Assembly (NCBI GenBank): GCA_029891345.1
Contig: CM057005.1
Span: forward strand, 68,085,760-68,149,759
Direction of reading: 5' to 3'
DNA length: 64,000 bases
Source of the DNA: Dryococelus australis
Taxonomy: Eukaryota; Arthropoda; Insecta; Phasmatodea; Phasmatidae
Within the stretch, counting starts at the first letter, position 1, and each line of letters opens with the position of its first letter. The translations under genes and the position numbers were made by a program. A model generated the notes under the pieces. The model saw nothing but the letters and a program-made list of their open reading frames with translations, did no database searches and was not told where the DNA came from. This document shows, one piece after another, positions 1 to 13,205 of the stretch.

Positions 1-1749
<1,749 letters not shown>

Positions 1750-2109
1750 ATGAAAAACATTAAACTGTATCTAAATAGTCAAGCTTACCCCTATATGGAT
1801 TTAAATTTGAATTTTGAAAATGGGGAATTCCTCTTTTGCTACAATATGTACCCAAAGTTCCAGGAAATGTATTATAACAAAATCAGCTCACTGATCCTAG
1901 AACCAGAATCATTTAAAACCAGAGGAGCATTATTTGTATTTGATGTAAGCAAACAAGACAACAAAATTACCAATGGCATAATTGATACACGAATTGAGAT
2001 TATTGCAAATACACCAATTCTGGCAAATACACAAGCATATGCTCTGATAATTCATGATAGATTAGCAAATTACAATATAAGAGATAAGCTGGTTAAGGTA
2101 ATGAATTGA
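1750..2109 (+). pseudogene. 119-codon ORF, C-terminal fragment of an unidentified protein
   Basis: The frame starts at an ATG and stops at 2107-2109. It is the least repetitive long frame in the first 4 kb. It has the look of a beta-rich C-terminal domain: alternating hydrophobic strands, the motif FVFDVSKQDNK near residues 62-72, DTRIEII near 78-84, and AYALIIHDR near 96-104. I recall similar endings (FD-S-Q ... D-R-E ... AY-LI-HDR) in uncharacterised mobile-element or virus-derived proteins scattered through arthropod genomes, possibly capsid-like, but I cannot assign it firmly. Downstream DNA to about 2480 contains short coding-like stretches with stops (for example frames around 2200-2270 and 2400-2460), so a larger decayed gene is possible. 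Function unknown. Confidence 0.35.
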
Positions 2110-2700
2110 GTCAGTAGGCGACGAACCACAGCTACGACGAGATGTTCTGTAATGTGCAAGGATTTCAATCTATTGAAAAATGTATTACAGTAATAGAAGA
2201 ACATACAAAGGTATTCAGTTTCAAAGCACCTTTTGACTGGAAATATCTAACACCCAAATACCAGAAAACTTAAAAAGGGTTACCAATCACCACCATGTTT
2301 AAAAATGGGTTAGTGGGTGTATGGAGTATGAGAATGTTGAAGATGTTTACAAACATTACCTAAATAATTGGAGAAATATACATAGGTGGGCATGAGCAAA
2401 AACACATTTTAGAATGTTTGTGAACAAGAAAGTAATAGATATATTGAAAAAGAATACAATTGCCCATGTGTGAAACAATTATGCAAAACACGTAGATTTA
2501 GTTCAACTTTTTCTCTGCAGAGGAAAACTCAAACTTGGGCAATGATGTCTGACTGGGATGAAACATATGATCACCTGTGAATCACCTGTGAATATTATTC
2601 AAGTGATATGGCTTTTTTTTGGATGAGAGAACAAATAAGTGAAATTTAGTAAAAAAGTATTTGGTAGTATGTAATCCATTATCTCTTAAAAATGGATCAA
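2110..2700 (+). other. Possible decayed continuation of the 1750-2109 coding region
   Basis: Short open stretches broken by stops appear in more than one forward frame (2204-2270, 2330-2385, 2400-2475). I recognise no domain. This could equally be chance. Confidence 0.2.
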
Positions 2701-2853
2701 TGAGACAAAAAAGAGCTCACATTATTTTGAAAACAGCTGTCAAAATGTAAATTGAATATTATTAGCAAGTTATTAGGCACATTGGAGTAAACCAAATCGA
2801 TTTGGTTATGGAAAGAAATAGTTTTAGTAACTTTATGAGCCAGGTTGTGTCTG

Positions 2854-2860
<7 letters not shown>

Positions 2861-2925
<65 letters not shown>

Positions 2926-2930
2926 ATATG
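2861..2930. repeat. (TA)n microsatellite preceded by short (TG)n
   Basis: TG repeat runs into a TA tract with one phase slip. It is followed by two direct copies of a ~32 bp unit containing ATATGAAATAATTGTGTA (about 2924-2986). Confidence 0.9.
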
Positions 2931-2987
2931 AAATAATTGTGTAATTGTTTCATATATATATATATGAAATAATTGTGTAATTGTTTT

Positions 2988-5014
2988 GTACCATCCTGTT
3001 TTTGGTAGTGTTAAAATATGTTGTATATAAATTTGTAGCAATCTATACTTTTTTGATGCTATATGTGATAATGTTTGTTATGTTTTGGGATGTCCTATAC
3101 CTACTTATGTATGTTTTGCGACACTCTGTAGTATTATAACAGATATATTTGTCTTTTTAAATTGTTGTACATAAATTTTTGATACAAGCTGTATTTGTAT
3201 ATATGTTTTCAATATAATATGTATTAAAATTAATTTGTTTAGTTTTTAATTTAACCTATCCCTTTTAAAGTGTATTTGTTTTCCAAAGAAATGAAAAACA
3301 CAAATATTGTCTCAACACAGAGATTCTTAAAAAATATGTCTTGTTTATATAAAATGAGCATTGTAATGAAAAAATACAAATTAAAATTTCTGGAAGAGAG
3401 CACTCTAACCACTTTTCAATGACTTACTATATAATGCACCATACTGGGTAAGACATGGTTGATATTAGTTAGTTTCTAGGTTCGAGTCTTTGCTAAGACA
3501 TGGTTGATAATTGTTAGTTTATAAACATAAAAGGATTAATGAACAAATCACATAATTGAAATGTATACAATAGCTTGATAATAATTTGTTTGTGTATGTG
3601 AAAAAGTTAAATATGCTCAATTTTATAGATGTTTAAACTTAAATGAATAGTGCGGAAAATTTTCAATTCAACATTATTAGCTAATAAATTTATACTCTCT
3701 TCGAAATATTAGACTTAAGTATTTGCCAATATCTCAAGACATGAAACAACTGTTATGTTTAGAGATCTATGGCCTTTGCAGTGTGACTGCTCCTTCTCCA
3801 GAGTCACAAACCTCTAAGGTTTAATTTCAATGTTTTTCCAATAGTATCAACTACAAAATCGAGATCTCAGAAGGTGCCCGCCTGACTCCAACAAGCCTCC
3901 ACAGAAAGCATTTCGGTTTTATAATATCCTAGGGAACATATCTATTTTCACAAAACAAGTTGCCAAGGTCTTTGGTCTGTCCTGCTAGGGAAGATAGTTC
4001 AGGTGTATGATTTTAACCATCAAGGATACCAAGGTCAAAATGCCTCCCTATCTGTTTGGAAACTCTTGAGAAAAAAAAAATTGTGTTTTCTACTTGATAA
4101 AATTAATATTCACTTTCTAAGCTCCATCGTGCAGGAAAATATATAGAAATTAGAAAAAATACATGTGACATATCAAAAATTAACTACAACTTTTGAAACT
4201 AGTTTTTTATTTCCCTGTACACACCAACCATTGCAAAAAAATTGATAAATATCTTATCTCTTATATCTGTACTTGTTTATTGTAATAATGATTAACAATA
4301 TACACATTAAGAAAGCAGGAACATATTTACTTAAATTAGTTCCAAAAACATAACATGTTTCTTGACTTAGATAAAATTTATAGAAAATAAAAATATTTTA
4401 TGTTAAGTTTAACGTTTACAGAAATATATGTTGTCTTGTAATTAAGAAACATAAGAGTTCATTCTATTAAACAGCAATTACAATTAAAGTAAAAAAAGTA
4501 TATAACATTTCCTTTAATAGGTGGAATTAATCATAGAGAAGCTTAAAGAGGGATTATAGCAAGCGTAAATTATTTTTTATGGATTATAATACTGTCTTTT
4601 TTTTAAATTATATATCTCTTTATTGACTAGGCTGATCTCTATTACATTGCTAATCATTTAAATTGATTATTAATTAAACATAATTTTATTTTTATGAAGC
4701 AAAAGTTATTTTAGTGGTAAATTAAATGTTATTCATTTCTTCGAGGATGAAACTTAGCAGAGAGGTTAGTTTCAGAGGTTGGGTGTGAGGGTTGAAGATA
4801 TTTGAAATTGGAGGTGCAGGAAGGGAGGGGGCTCTGTGTTTGGCCTTCTGTCTTCTGGTTGGAGGGGAGAATCAGGCTTCTCGAGCATTTACCAGGGAAT
4901 TTGAAATTTTTATAAACAGAGGTTTAGCCTCTATGCCCCTTTCCACTGTTTCCAGTTGTTTGTCAAGTCGGCTCGCCTTACCATGTAGCGGAAACAGGTT
5001 CTGTAATTTGTTTA
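2988..5014. other. Non-coding AT-rich DNA
   Basis: No element recognised. A ~26 bp near-identical direct repeat (TAAGACATGGTTGATA core) occurs at about 3448 and 3493. Frames at 4792-5043 lack an ATG and show no domain. Confidence 0.4.
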
Positions 5015-6290
5015 GTGAGTCGTATTCAGAGTTTTTACCATAATTTCAACTCAGTTGCATATTGGCCGCACTCCACTTATATAACAGTCTATAATCTGGC
5101 ACACATCATATACTACAGTCATTCATTCACTAGCCTTCCAGGCGGACATATGTTATTTGGGAGAGCTCCTGGTGCGATTTCGTTTCTTTAAAAAACAGGT
5201 TAGCTGGGTTCCATAATTTGATTAGTGATTGTCATGTACTTGTGTTCGTTAGGCGTTTAATTTATTTGGAAACATTTGTTATGTATTTTTGTTCAATTCC
5301 GAGTTTTTCAACTCAGTCTAAATCAAACGTAGGCCGATCCAGGTTATATTTGCTCTCAATACAGCTTATATGTCAAAGTAAATGTTATATCCAAGTCAGT
5401 GCTGCAGCGACCTCCCGAGTGAATGGATGTATCTTAAAATCACTGACTGTTAAAAGTTTTCTTTTTACGTGTGTTTATAAATAACTAATTTTAGCATGTG
5501 GATTCCATTTCTAAAGTTCCTCACAAATCTCACAGGTGGATGGACGTGTTTTAAAATCATGTAAGATATGTGTAATTTGTATGTGTTTTCAAATCCCTTG
5601 ATAATGTGTTTAGGAAGACTGCCATGTAATTTATAAGGACATTTTTGCTTCGTTAATTAATAAATTTCATACTGGAAACTCGCATAGTTGCGATTGTGTA
5701 GCACTTGTAGACATCAGGTTATTCAAGTAGTTAAAATTCTCTCTCATGTTATTTATTCTCATGTAAAACTCGTTTGATATATATTTTGTTTAAACACTCT
5801 GAAAATTCTCGTGTGTTAACTATACGTCGTTTTCTCATTCTGTTTAATTACAAAAAAAAAACTGCCTATCTCCGACAACCATTTATGAGCAATATCACTA
5901 ACAACCCAAATAATTATCACTTATGCCACTCTTGCACAAAACTGAGCACATATGTACCCTGTCCTCAGCACACCACACCTCATCGAGTGCCAGAGCTCCA
6001 AGGGCGAGGACGTACTAGAGCTGCTCCCCACCCCAAAAAAAGAAAGAAAGAAAATAAAGAACTACATACACAAAAAATTCATCTAAGAAATTTGATCAAA
6101 TGTTTTCATTAAACTTATTTGATAAAATTTCTTTGACCACATTTTATCGGGTTAAGAATTAATACCATCGGATTAAAACATCTTCATCGGATTAAGGTCG
6201 GTTTAAGGATAAATCCTTTCAATCAATTTGATATCAAAGTATTAATCCGATTAATCAAAAGTGGGGTGGAATCGGCACGCTCCTACTACT
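5015..6290 (+). repeat. Left arm of a large diverged inverted repeat
   Basis: Reading rightwards, this segment matches the reverse complement of 9857-11200. Shared blocks in the same order include CGTATTCAGAGTTTTT (about 5022), GCACACATCATA (about 5099), AGTTAAAATTCTCTCT (about 5730), a block starting GTTTAAACACTCTGAA (about 5790) and a pyrimidine/C-rich block near 6025-6050. The arm ends at CTACTACT (6283-6290), a sequence also found at the ends of the palindromic element at 20838-21087. The arms share no obvious homology left of about 5015. Frames inside it (5218-5484, 5774-6112) have no recognisable domain and are probably not genes. Confidence 0.7.
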
Positions 6291-6784
6291 ACAAGGATTT
6301 TTTTAACACAGACACTATATATTTATGTTCTATAAATTGCAATTGAGAATATTTGGCCGCACAACAAATGCATTACAATTGACAAAATGTTTTAGCTTTT
6401 TCTTCATTGTTTACTTTTCCAGGTTTTAAATGGCCACTTAAAAAATCAATTTTTCAGATTTTCCAGACCTGCAGCGACTCTGTAATGGGAAGCAGTCACG
6501 AAGAACTCTGAATTCTAATTTAAAATCTCCGCAGCCGCTAGCATTCAGCATTTAAACTGTCCGCCAATAGCATTCCCTATTCCGGTAACAGTTCGAGAAC
6601 TTAACAGCGGACTTTTCAGCCGATCAAAGACGGTTATTAACTGAGCACAGTCTTTCCGTTCAAAAGTTAACAAAAGTCAAGGAACTGTCTACTTGTTTTT
6701 CGCTGCGTCTGAGAACTCCCACTTTGGAGGAAGCCAGGGTTGACTGCTTGTATGGGTAATCGTAACCTTTTATCGCAGTTATAT
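6291..6784. other. Spacer between inverted arms, left part
   Basis: No gene or repeat recognised. Confidence 0.4.
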
Positions 6785-7015
6785 ACTATTCACGGTAAAG
6801 AGAGCACTTTTAAAAGCCCCCTCGTTTGGAATAATAGTCAGTAAATATATCTTATTGTAACCTTATACGTTAACTTTCTAGTCTGGTGTAATATATACAC
6901 TGGGTTTATTGCTTACATGGCAATACTTATTTTAAAAAGTGGCGAAAGGATAAAAAATGGCTGACGGATAAAAGTAACTAGGGCCTCGAAAGTGCTCACT
7001 TTACTGTGAACAGCA
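6785..7015 (-). mobile_element. S-type MITE copy
   Basis: About 230 bp with TIRs related to GGCTGTTCACGATAAAGTG. It starts CTATTCACGGTAAAG and ends GCTCACTTTACTGTGAACAG. The interior matches the S copies at 54804 (same orientation) and 62258 (opposite orientation). Confidence 0.8.
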
Positions 7016-8389
7016 TACAACAACCTTTATTGTAGTGTAGTTATTGCGCAATAAAAATAAATGGAAGTACTATTATCGTATGTTGACGTTGGAAAGAGTT
7101 CATTTTTTGAACTTGTGAGAAAAAAAAAAACCTCTCTCTTAGATATTAATGTCACTTGTATGGCAATTATTTCAAAAGTAATTTCTCAAGTCAAGTAATT
7201 TTCCCTCCTTTTCACATACATCTAAATTAAATAATGAAAATAAAAATTCACATTATTTAAAGTAATAAATCGTTCTTATTAAGCTAAGCTACATCTTGGT
7301 TAATGCCGGATACATCAGAAGACGAAAGTTAACATGCTTCTTCCCTTCACAGCGTAATACAGGTGGGCTGAAAATACTATCTGGCACTACTCTACATGCA
7401 CCGTGCCAATATCGTTAACGAACTCAATGATTTAATCTATCAATGACACAAAGTGCATCTGTCCGCATGTTTAGGACAAGTTTTTTTTTTTGCACTTACT
7501 GGCGAGAGCTATTGTGGCTCTACTCTATCGACGCCGATGACATATTGACCCCCTTTTTACGCGCAATAAATTATGCAAGCTTTCTTATCAAAACAGGAAA
7601 CCTCTAGGTCACCCATGCACGCAATATTTAAAAACTATGCGTTATCAAAATGTGGGTTTAAAAAAAAAAAAAAAAAAACCGCCGTTGGCCCGCAGCTTGC
7701 GTGGAACTAAGTAACGCAAAAGTGTTACTAAGCCATTAAGGGGTGTCTTTAAATACATTAAAACAGGGCCTTCAAGACACTAATTTTACTTATGAACGTA
7801 AACACGATAACAATACGTAATACTAAAATTCTGAAAAAATTTAAACATAGCATGGCCCTATTACTTTCGTAATCCTTTACCTCCTTTAATTTGTTGATTA
7901 TAAAAAATAGTCATTAATTAAATATATAGCCCAAGTTTGTTACAAAAGGAGGGCAGACAAAAACACAACTAAAATTAAGAAAATATTGCTGAAAGAAATA
8001 AATGTATAGTCACAGAGTAGACAAGTACAGAGAGACGAGATTGCATGGCGGTGTCTTTGATGTAAGCGCGTCCATTCCCCAATTGGCCACGTGTGGTTCC
8101 AGGAAAGGGACCTTGTGTCTGATTGACAACTGGCAAAAAGTTCCCAAGTGGCTGTGCCGCCGGTCGGCTAGCAGGTTACCAGACGTTGATTGGCAAACGG
8201 CGGTCCAATATGTTGTTGACCAGTGACGGCATTTTGCTGGCGTGTGCGGCTGGAGTTCGGGGTGTAAGCGACCGTTCCACCTCTGTATCCTATAGTAGTA
8301 TGTGCAGGTGCGTCCGAAATGGAGCGCGTGAACGAAGGACGTTGACCCCCTCACATTTGTGTGTGTGTGTGTGGGGGGGGGGGGTGCAC
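7016..8389. other. Spacer between inverted arms, no gene recognised
   Basis: Contains a poly(A) run at 7660-7678. The overlapping frames at 8002-8455 on both strands have no domain. A short (TG)n plus G-run lies at 8359-8384. Confidence 0.4.
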
Positions 8390-8548
8390 GGGGACCAGGC
8401 AAAACACGAGGAAACGGTACGAGTGAAATTATTAAAGTTACATAATAAATTATAATTAAGTTAATTCTATATATAATTTACTTAATTATTATTTAGTACG
8501 TAACTTTAATTTCACTCGTACCGTTTCCTCGTGTTTTGTCTGGTCCCC
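8390..8548. mobile_element. Palindromic (foldback) element, 159 bp
   Basis: Arms 8390-8442 and 8500-8548 are near-perfect reverse complements. The outer sequence GGGGACCAG is followed by CAAAACACGAGGAAACGG, and the arms enclose an AT-rich loop centred near 8469. No target-site duplication is obvious because the left flank is a G-run. Transcription through it would give a ~50 bp stem. Probably a MITE-like foldback element. Confidence 0.75.
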
Positions 8549-8569
8549 TTGTCACACCCACAATAAAAG

Positions 8570-8624
8570 TGAGAGGGTGTATGTATGTGTATGTATATAT
8601 ATACACACACACATACACACTTGT
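8570..8624. repeat. (TG/TA/CA) low-complexity tract
   Basis: GTATGTGTATGTATATATATACACACACACATA-type self-complementary simple sequence. Confidence 0.7.
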
Positions 8625-8914
8625 GATAATATGTAACTGTAATCGTCAAATCTGTGCACCTCTCACTTAACAGCTACAACAAACGATAGTGGTGTAAAAT
8701 TGCGAAGAGTCGAACGGAGTTGTGGTTGGAAGATTTAAACTCGCACGTGTCGTAAGTGTCTCCCAACTAATCAAAGACGTTCACTTCTTGTGACCGGGCT
8801 GGTCACACTGGGTCCTAGGATGGACAACAACCCTCCTCCGCCCAGTTCTTTCGAAGCACTACACACAGTCTATACCAAAATAATGAACCCTCAAGAAAAT
8901 GGCAAGTTCATGCA

Positions 8915-9110
8915 AACACTTTTTATTTTAGCCTTTTTTATCCTTTAACGGTTTTTTTTACAATTAATATTTCCATGTAGGTAATAGCACAGTATGTATA
9001 TTACACTTCACTCGGAAGTTGACGTCCATGGCTAAAATTTAATATATTTATTGAATATTGTTCCAAATAAAGAGGGCTTCCAAAAGTGCTCACTTTACTG
9101 TGAATAGCCT
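8915..9110 (+). mobile_element. S-type MITE copy, 5' end lost
   Basis: The interior and 3' TIR (AAAAGTGCTCACTTTACTG then TGAATAGCC) match the S family. The left TIR is not recognisable. Confidence 0.7.
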
Positions 9111-9856
9111 CTAGTTCTACATTCAAGGTACAATTTTGGAAAATAAAATATTGAGGTGAGAAAATTTTTAACAGTTCTGTAAATAGTTCCTGGGTACCTT
9201 ACACTAATATTTTAATACTTGTATCATAAACGTTTAATAATTGCTAACTATTCTAGCTTTTCCGGGAACAATATGGAGAAATCCGGCAAAGAGGACTTCA
9301 AAGGCAAGGCAGAGGTCTATGACAAACAAACTATTTATATTTTAAGGCTTTTTGTTCCTCCACTATTTCAAGTAATAATTTATCAGAGGTCCTAGGACTA
9401 CGAAGTTTTTACACAGTTGTTTTTCAGGGCGCAAGTAAAGAAACCTATACGAATTAAATTTTTTAACAGCATTTGCCAGAATAATTTATTCAACCACACT
9501 CCATCTAATCCTGACTGCGAACTAACCCTACATGTCTAATAGACTGCACACGTGAGAACTTATTCCTACTGGAAACTGAAAATACGCATATTTTCAGACA
9601 TTAAAAAAAGTTTGTGGCTGATGCTTGGTTCACGTTTTAGTGCAATAATTGAAGCTATCATCAACACGAAACTTATTTTTAAATAGTTAAGTTTATTCTC
9701 AAGTTAATTTTTTTATTACATGAAATATTTGAGAAACTGAAGATAACCGATATGATATAACTGTTTTATTAAAAAATTTATAGGAGAACATTTGGATGCT
9801 GTTAATGGTTTAAAATTATAATATATAACTGCTTAGTTATTAAAAAAAGTTTATGT
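9111..9856. other. Spacer between inverted arms, right part
   Basis: AT-rich, no feature recognised. Confidence 0.4.
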
Positions 9857-11200
9857 AGTAGTAGGGGCGGGCGGGCTTCACTTCACCTTGGGTTAATTGG
9901 GATTTATTGATGGATTATCGACTAAGGGTTAATCCCTAATCCGATTTTAATCCGGTCAAAAATTGAAAGGGTTAAATTTAATGAAAGGTTTAAATTAATT
10001 GAAAGGGCTAGTAAAAAAGGTTAGTTTTTAATAGGGTCATCTTTTTGTTATTGTACTTCTTTCTTTCTTTTTGGGTGGGGGAGGGGGTTGAAGGAGCTCT
10101 GTACGATGTTGACTATGTGGTTGCCTAGAGGCGATGACCAGAATGGTGGGTTGCAATGTGTTATATAGGCATTGAGTTGAGTACAAGAGTGGGCTAAGTG
10201 TATATTTTCTTATTTTTTCTAATTCTGATGTGTTTATAGGGATGTTCGTCGTAGATAGGCTATTTTTACTAATATATTTAACACACGAGAAAAATTCAGA
10301 GTATTTAAACAAATTCTATGTATGAATAAATTACATGTATCGAATCGCAAATTTCAAACGACTACGTGAATAATAAGTGGAATTATGTGAGTCCCGAGCT
10401 TAGAAATATAATTTACACAAGAGAGAATTTTAACTACATGATAACATCCGGTGTCGACAGTGCTAAACAATGACAATTACATGAGTGTGGAATTAAGTAT
10501 CTACAGCAAAATGTCCATATAGATTAAAGAAACAAGATATATATGCCTCATCTTGCACATATCTTACACATTACCCTGCCTGTGAGACTGGCAAGGAGGA
10601 GTTTTACAATTGTAATCCACACATAAAAAGAAAGTATGTGACTCTCCTAAATGAATTAATTAACAAAGAAAAAATTCCCTATAAATTACTTTAATTAAAC
10701 GACAAACTTCCTAAATACATTAACAAGTTTACACATACAAATTACATGTACCTTACATGATTCAGCCTGGTGAATGATATCTTACAGCAAAAAAGCTCTG
10801 AATACAATTTAAACCAGACACAATCACTTACCTGCAATGATATTAAAATAAGTCAGTTCGATGTATGAATAGTTAGCACTTACGTAGAGCTGTGAGACTG
10901 GCGAGGAGAAAGTTTAGACACATAATCCACAGTTAAAAATAAATTAATTGATTAACACGCATAATAAATTGTACCTCTCCCAAAACATGTCTGTATGGCT
11001 GCAAGAAGGAATGACGTTAGTATATGATTTGTGGAGACTTATAAGTTGTTACATGGAGTGCGGCTGACGCCCATCCACTATGGAGGATGGTGAAGGAATG
11101 GCGTCAGTGTATGATGTGCACCAACTTATATATGTGGAACTTGCGGGCGAGTTGAAACTATGGCAAAAAAACTCTGAATACGATTTACACACTACTCAGA
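9857..11200 (-). repeat. Right arm of the large diverged inverted repeat
   Basis: Reverse complement counterpart of 5015-6290. It begins AGTAGTAGGGGCGGG, the same type of terminus as at 6290 and 20838. The arm contains internal direct repeats several hundred bases apart: CTGTGAGACTGGC at about 10580 and 10893, and GCAAAAAA-CTCTGAATAC at about 10790 and 11165, with a weaker copy near 11340. Long inverted arms built of tandem subunits are known in Foldback/Galileo-type elements; assignment here is inference. The minus-strand frames at 10037-10312 and 11192-11434 have no domain. Confidence 0.7.
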
Positions 11201-11767
11201 GGCATCGTAAATTATATCTAGAATAAATGTATCCCTACCAAGCACTGTGTGCAATTTAATTAGCGAAACACACTTACTGGACAAATAAAGATTATCCAAG
11301 CTCACATTTTGAGTTTTAAACAGACACAATAGAAATGGCATCAGGAGCTCCCCGAATACAATGTACGATCTAAAGCAGAGACAGTGTATGTCTAGTCTAA
11401 TAAGTAAAACATATAACGAGAAAGTAATTAACAATAGAAAATTTTACCCCAAATGATTTGTTTCAAGATAATCAATTTGCGTCGAAGTGTAGAGCTTAAT
11501 CCCACATCACTTTATATATAATGGGAAAAATGCACAAACATCATCGATGAGAAAATTATATTTAAAATAACGGACGTACTACAAATTTCCGTAAATTGTT
11601 ATAAATAGAGCACACTTGTAAACACAAACTGTATTTTTAAACTGCTGCAATGTTTCGTCTACCGAACACAGAAACGGGGTTTACATGGTAAATGCACTAT
11701 CACACAAAAATATATATATATTTTTCCTGATAAATTAAAAAAAAGTTTCGAGAAAAATAGTTTTATA

Positions 11768-12085
11768 TTAATCGTCTGTGAAATGCGTATTGACCCATCG
11801 ATAAAGCAGGGGAATTGACATCACTTGCTGGCTCTCAAAAGACGAATCCATGCAGTTCTTGATATAGTTCCTCAATATATCATCTTGTATAAACTGCATG
11901 TACCAATTGCCATAATGCTTCATTGCACGAAAAGGACTCTTCAAACAGGCGGTTCTCTCATGTAGCCGAGCATAACAGCTTTTGCTGAAGATTTTTCCAC
12001 AGTAGCAACACTGTTTTACATGTAACTTTCCAGCAGTGGGGTAGGTACATGCATAGAGGTAAGCTCTACAGTAGATTTTGTACAA
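11768..12085 (-). CDS. 105-codon ORF with a C2HC-type zinc-finger-like motif
   Basis: The reading frame runs from 12085 to a stop at 11768. The visible motif is C26-x2-C29-x12-H42-x4-C47, in the context CCYCGKIFSK, followed by an amphipathic C-terminal part with Trp residues. I do not recognise the family. The sequence is repeated in inverted orientation at about 12890-13190, where the same frame is broken, and more distantly at 29.5 kb. The open copy may therefore be the least decayed member of a small mobile gene family. An upstream minus-strand stretch (12090-12170) has a related Cys motif (CCHCGK-like), so the real gene probably begins further upstream and may be spliced. A DNA-binding role would fit the finger but is not shown. 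Confidence 0.4.
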   Translation of the reverse strand: MYKIYCRAYLYACTYPTAGKLHVKQCCYCGKIFSKSCYARLHERTACLKSPFRAMKHYGNWYMQFIQDDILRNYIKNCMDSSFESQQVMSIPLLYRWVNTHFTDD

Positions 12086-12258
12086 TCATTAGCTTGCATA
12101 ATCTTCATGAAAATATCTTAAGTACTTTCCACAGTGGCAACATGTGTATCTACTAGACCTAGCTATTGCTTTATACAAAAATAAATAAATTTATAAATAT
12201 ATGTATCTCTTTACTAACATGTTTCAGCAGTGAGTTTTACAAATTTGTATGCATCCAT

Positions 12259-12450
12259 TCATCCAAACATTTTATCTAGTTCCTTGATAACATTACCATA
12301 AAGTTTAAATCTCCAGCAGTTCCTTCCAGACAAGTTCTCGCACAGCTTGAAATCATGGTCACATTTACAGCGAATAACTGACTCCCGCCAGACATACCCC
12401 TCACAATCAGCACCACACTTAGCACGACACACACACCACAAATGACCCAT
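12259..12450 (-). CDS. 63-codon Cys-rich ORF
   Basis: Minus-strand frame with about seven cysteines (CVCRAKCGADC and RCKCDHDFKLC segments) ending in KELDKMFG. It lies upstream of the finger ORF on the same strand and may be an earlier exon of the same gene. The inverted copy at 12545-12750 keeps the start (CGADC) and end (ELEKMSG-like) but has stops between. Family unknown. Confidence 0.3.
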   Translation of the reverse strand: MGHLWCVCRAKCGADCEGYVWRESVIRCKCDHDFKLCENLSGRNCWRFKLYGNVIKELDKMFG

Positions 12451-12515
12451 AAATATCCAATAAATGTCCTATAATGACTCATAAATGATCAGTAAATGAC
12501 CCATAATTGAACCAT

Positions 12516-13205
12516 GAATAGTCATTATAGGACATTATTGGTCACTATAGGTCATTTATGGGGTGTGTCGCAGTAAGTGCGGTGCTGATTGTGGTGGTGA
12601 TTGCAGTGCTGATTGGGAAAGGTCGGTCTGGCAGGAGTCAGTTGTTCACTTTAGTGTGATTATAATGTCAAGCTGAGCGATGAACTTACCTGGAAAAAAC
12701 TTTTGAAGATATGACTACATGGTAATGTGATCAAAGAACTAGAAAAAATGTCTGGTTGAATGGATGCATAAAAATGCTTAAATCTCACTGCTGAAATATA
12801 CATAAAGCAATAGCTAGGCCAAGTCGATATCCACATTGTCACTGTGAAAACGACTTTGGATATTTTCATGAAGATGATGAAAGCAATGATTGTACGAAGT
12901 CTAATGTAGAACTACCATCTATTGGAGTAACTTCTGCCATTGCTAGAAAATTTCATGCAAAACAGGATTGATAGTATGGAAAGATCTTCAGCAAAAGCTG
13001 TCATTCTCGGCGACATGAGAGAACCTCCTGTACGAAGAGTCCATTTTGCACGACGAAGCATTACAACAATCGGCACATGCAGTTTATGCAAGATGATATA
13101 TTGATGAACTACATCAAGAACTGCTAGGATTCGTCTCCTGAGAGCCAGCAAGTGATGTCAATTACCCCTGCTTTATCGATGGGTATTGGTTCCACAGACG
13201 ATTAT
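12516..13205 (+). pseudogene. Right half of the inverted duplication: decayed Cys-rich / finger gene copy
   Basis: This is the plus-strand copy of the two minus-strand ORFs at 12259-12450 and 11768-12085. Landmarks are GTGCTGATTGTGG (about 12578), the segment encoding HCHCENDFGYFHEDDES (about 12825-12880), ATCTTCAGCAAAAGCTGTC (about 12983) and GAGAGCCAGCAAGTGATGT (about 13140). The finger frame is interrupted by stops near 12967-12972 and 13123. After about 13205 the two halves diverge. Confidence 0.65.

Larger units (their letters stand above)
11750..12480 (-). repeat. Left half of a head-to-head inverted duplication
   Basis: This half is the reverse complement of about 12516-13205, at roughly three-quarters identity by eye. 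The axis is near 12503, where CCTATAATGACTCAT (12469-12483) faces ATGAATAGTCATTATAGG. Both halves hold the same small ORFs. Confidence 0.8.

Noticed and set aside
8002..8455. Three overlapping frames on both strands
   Set aside because: No domain, and two of them run into the TG/G-run and the palindromic element.
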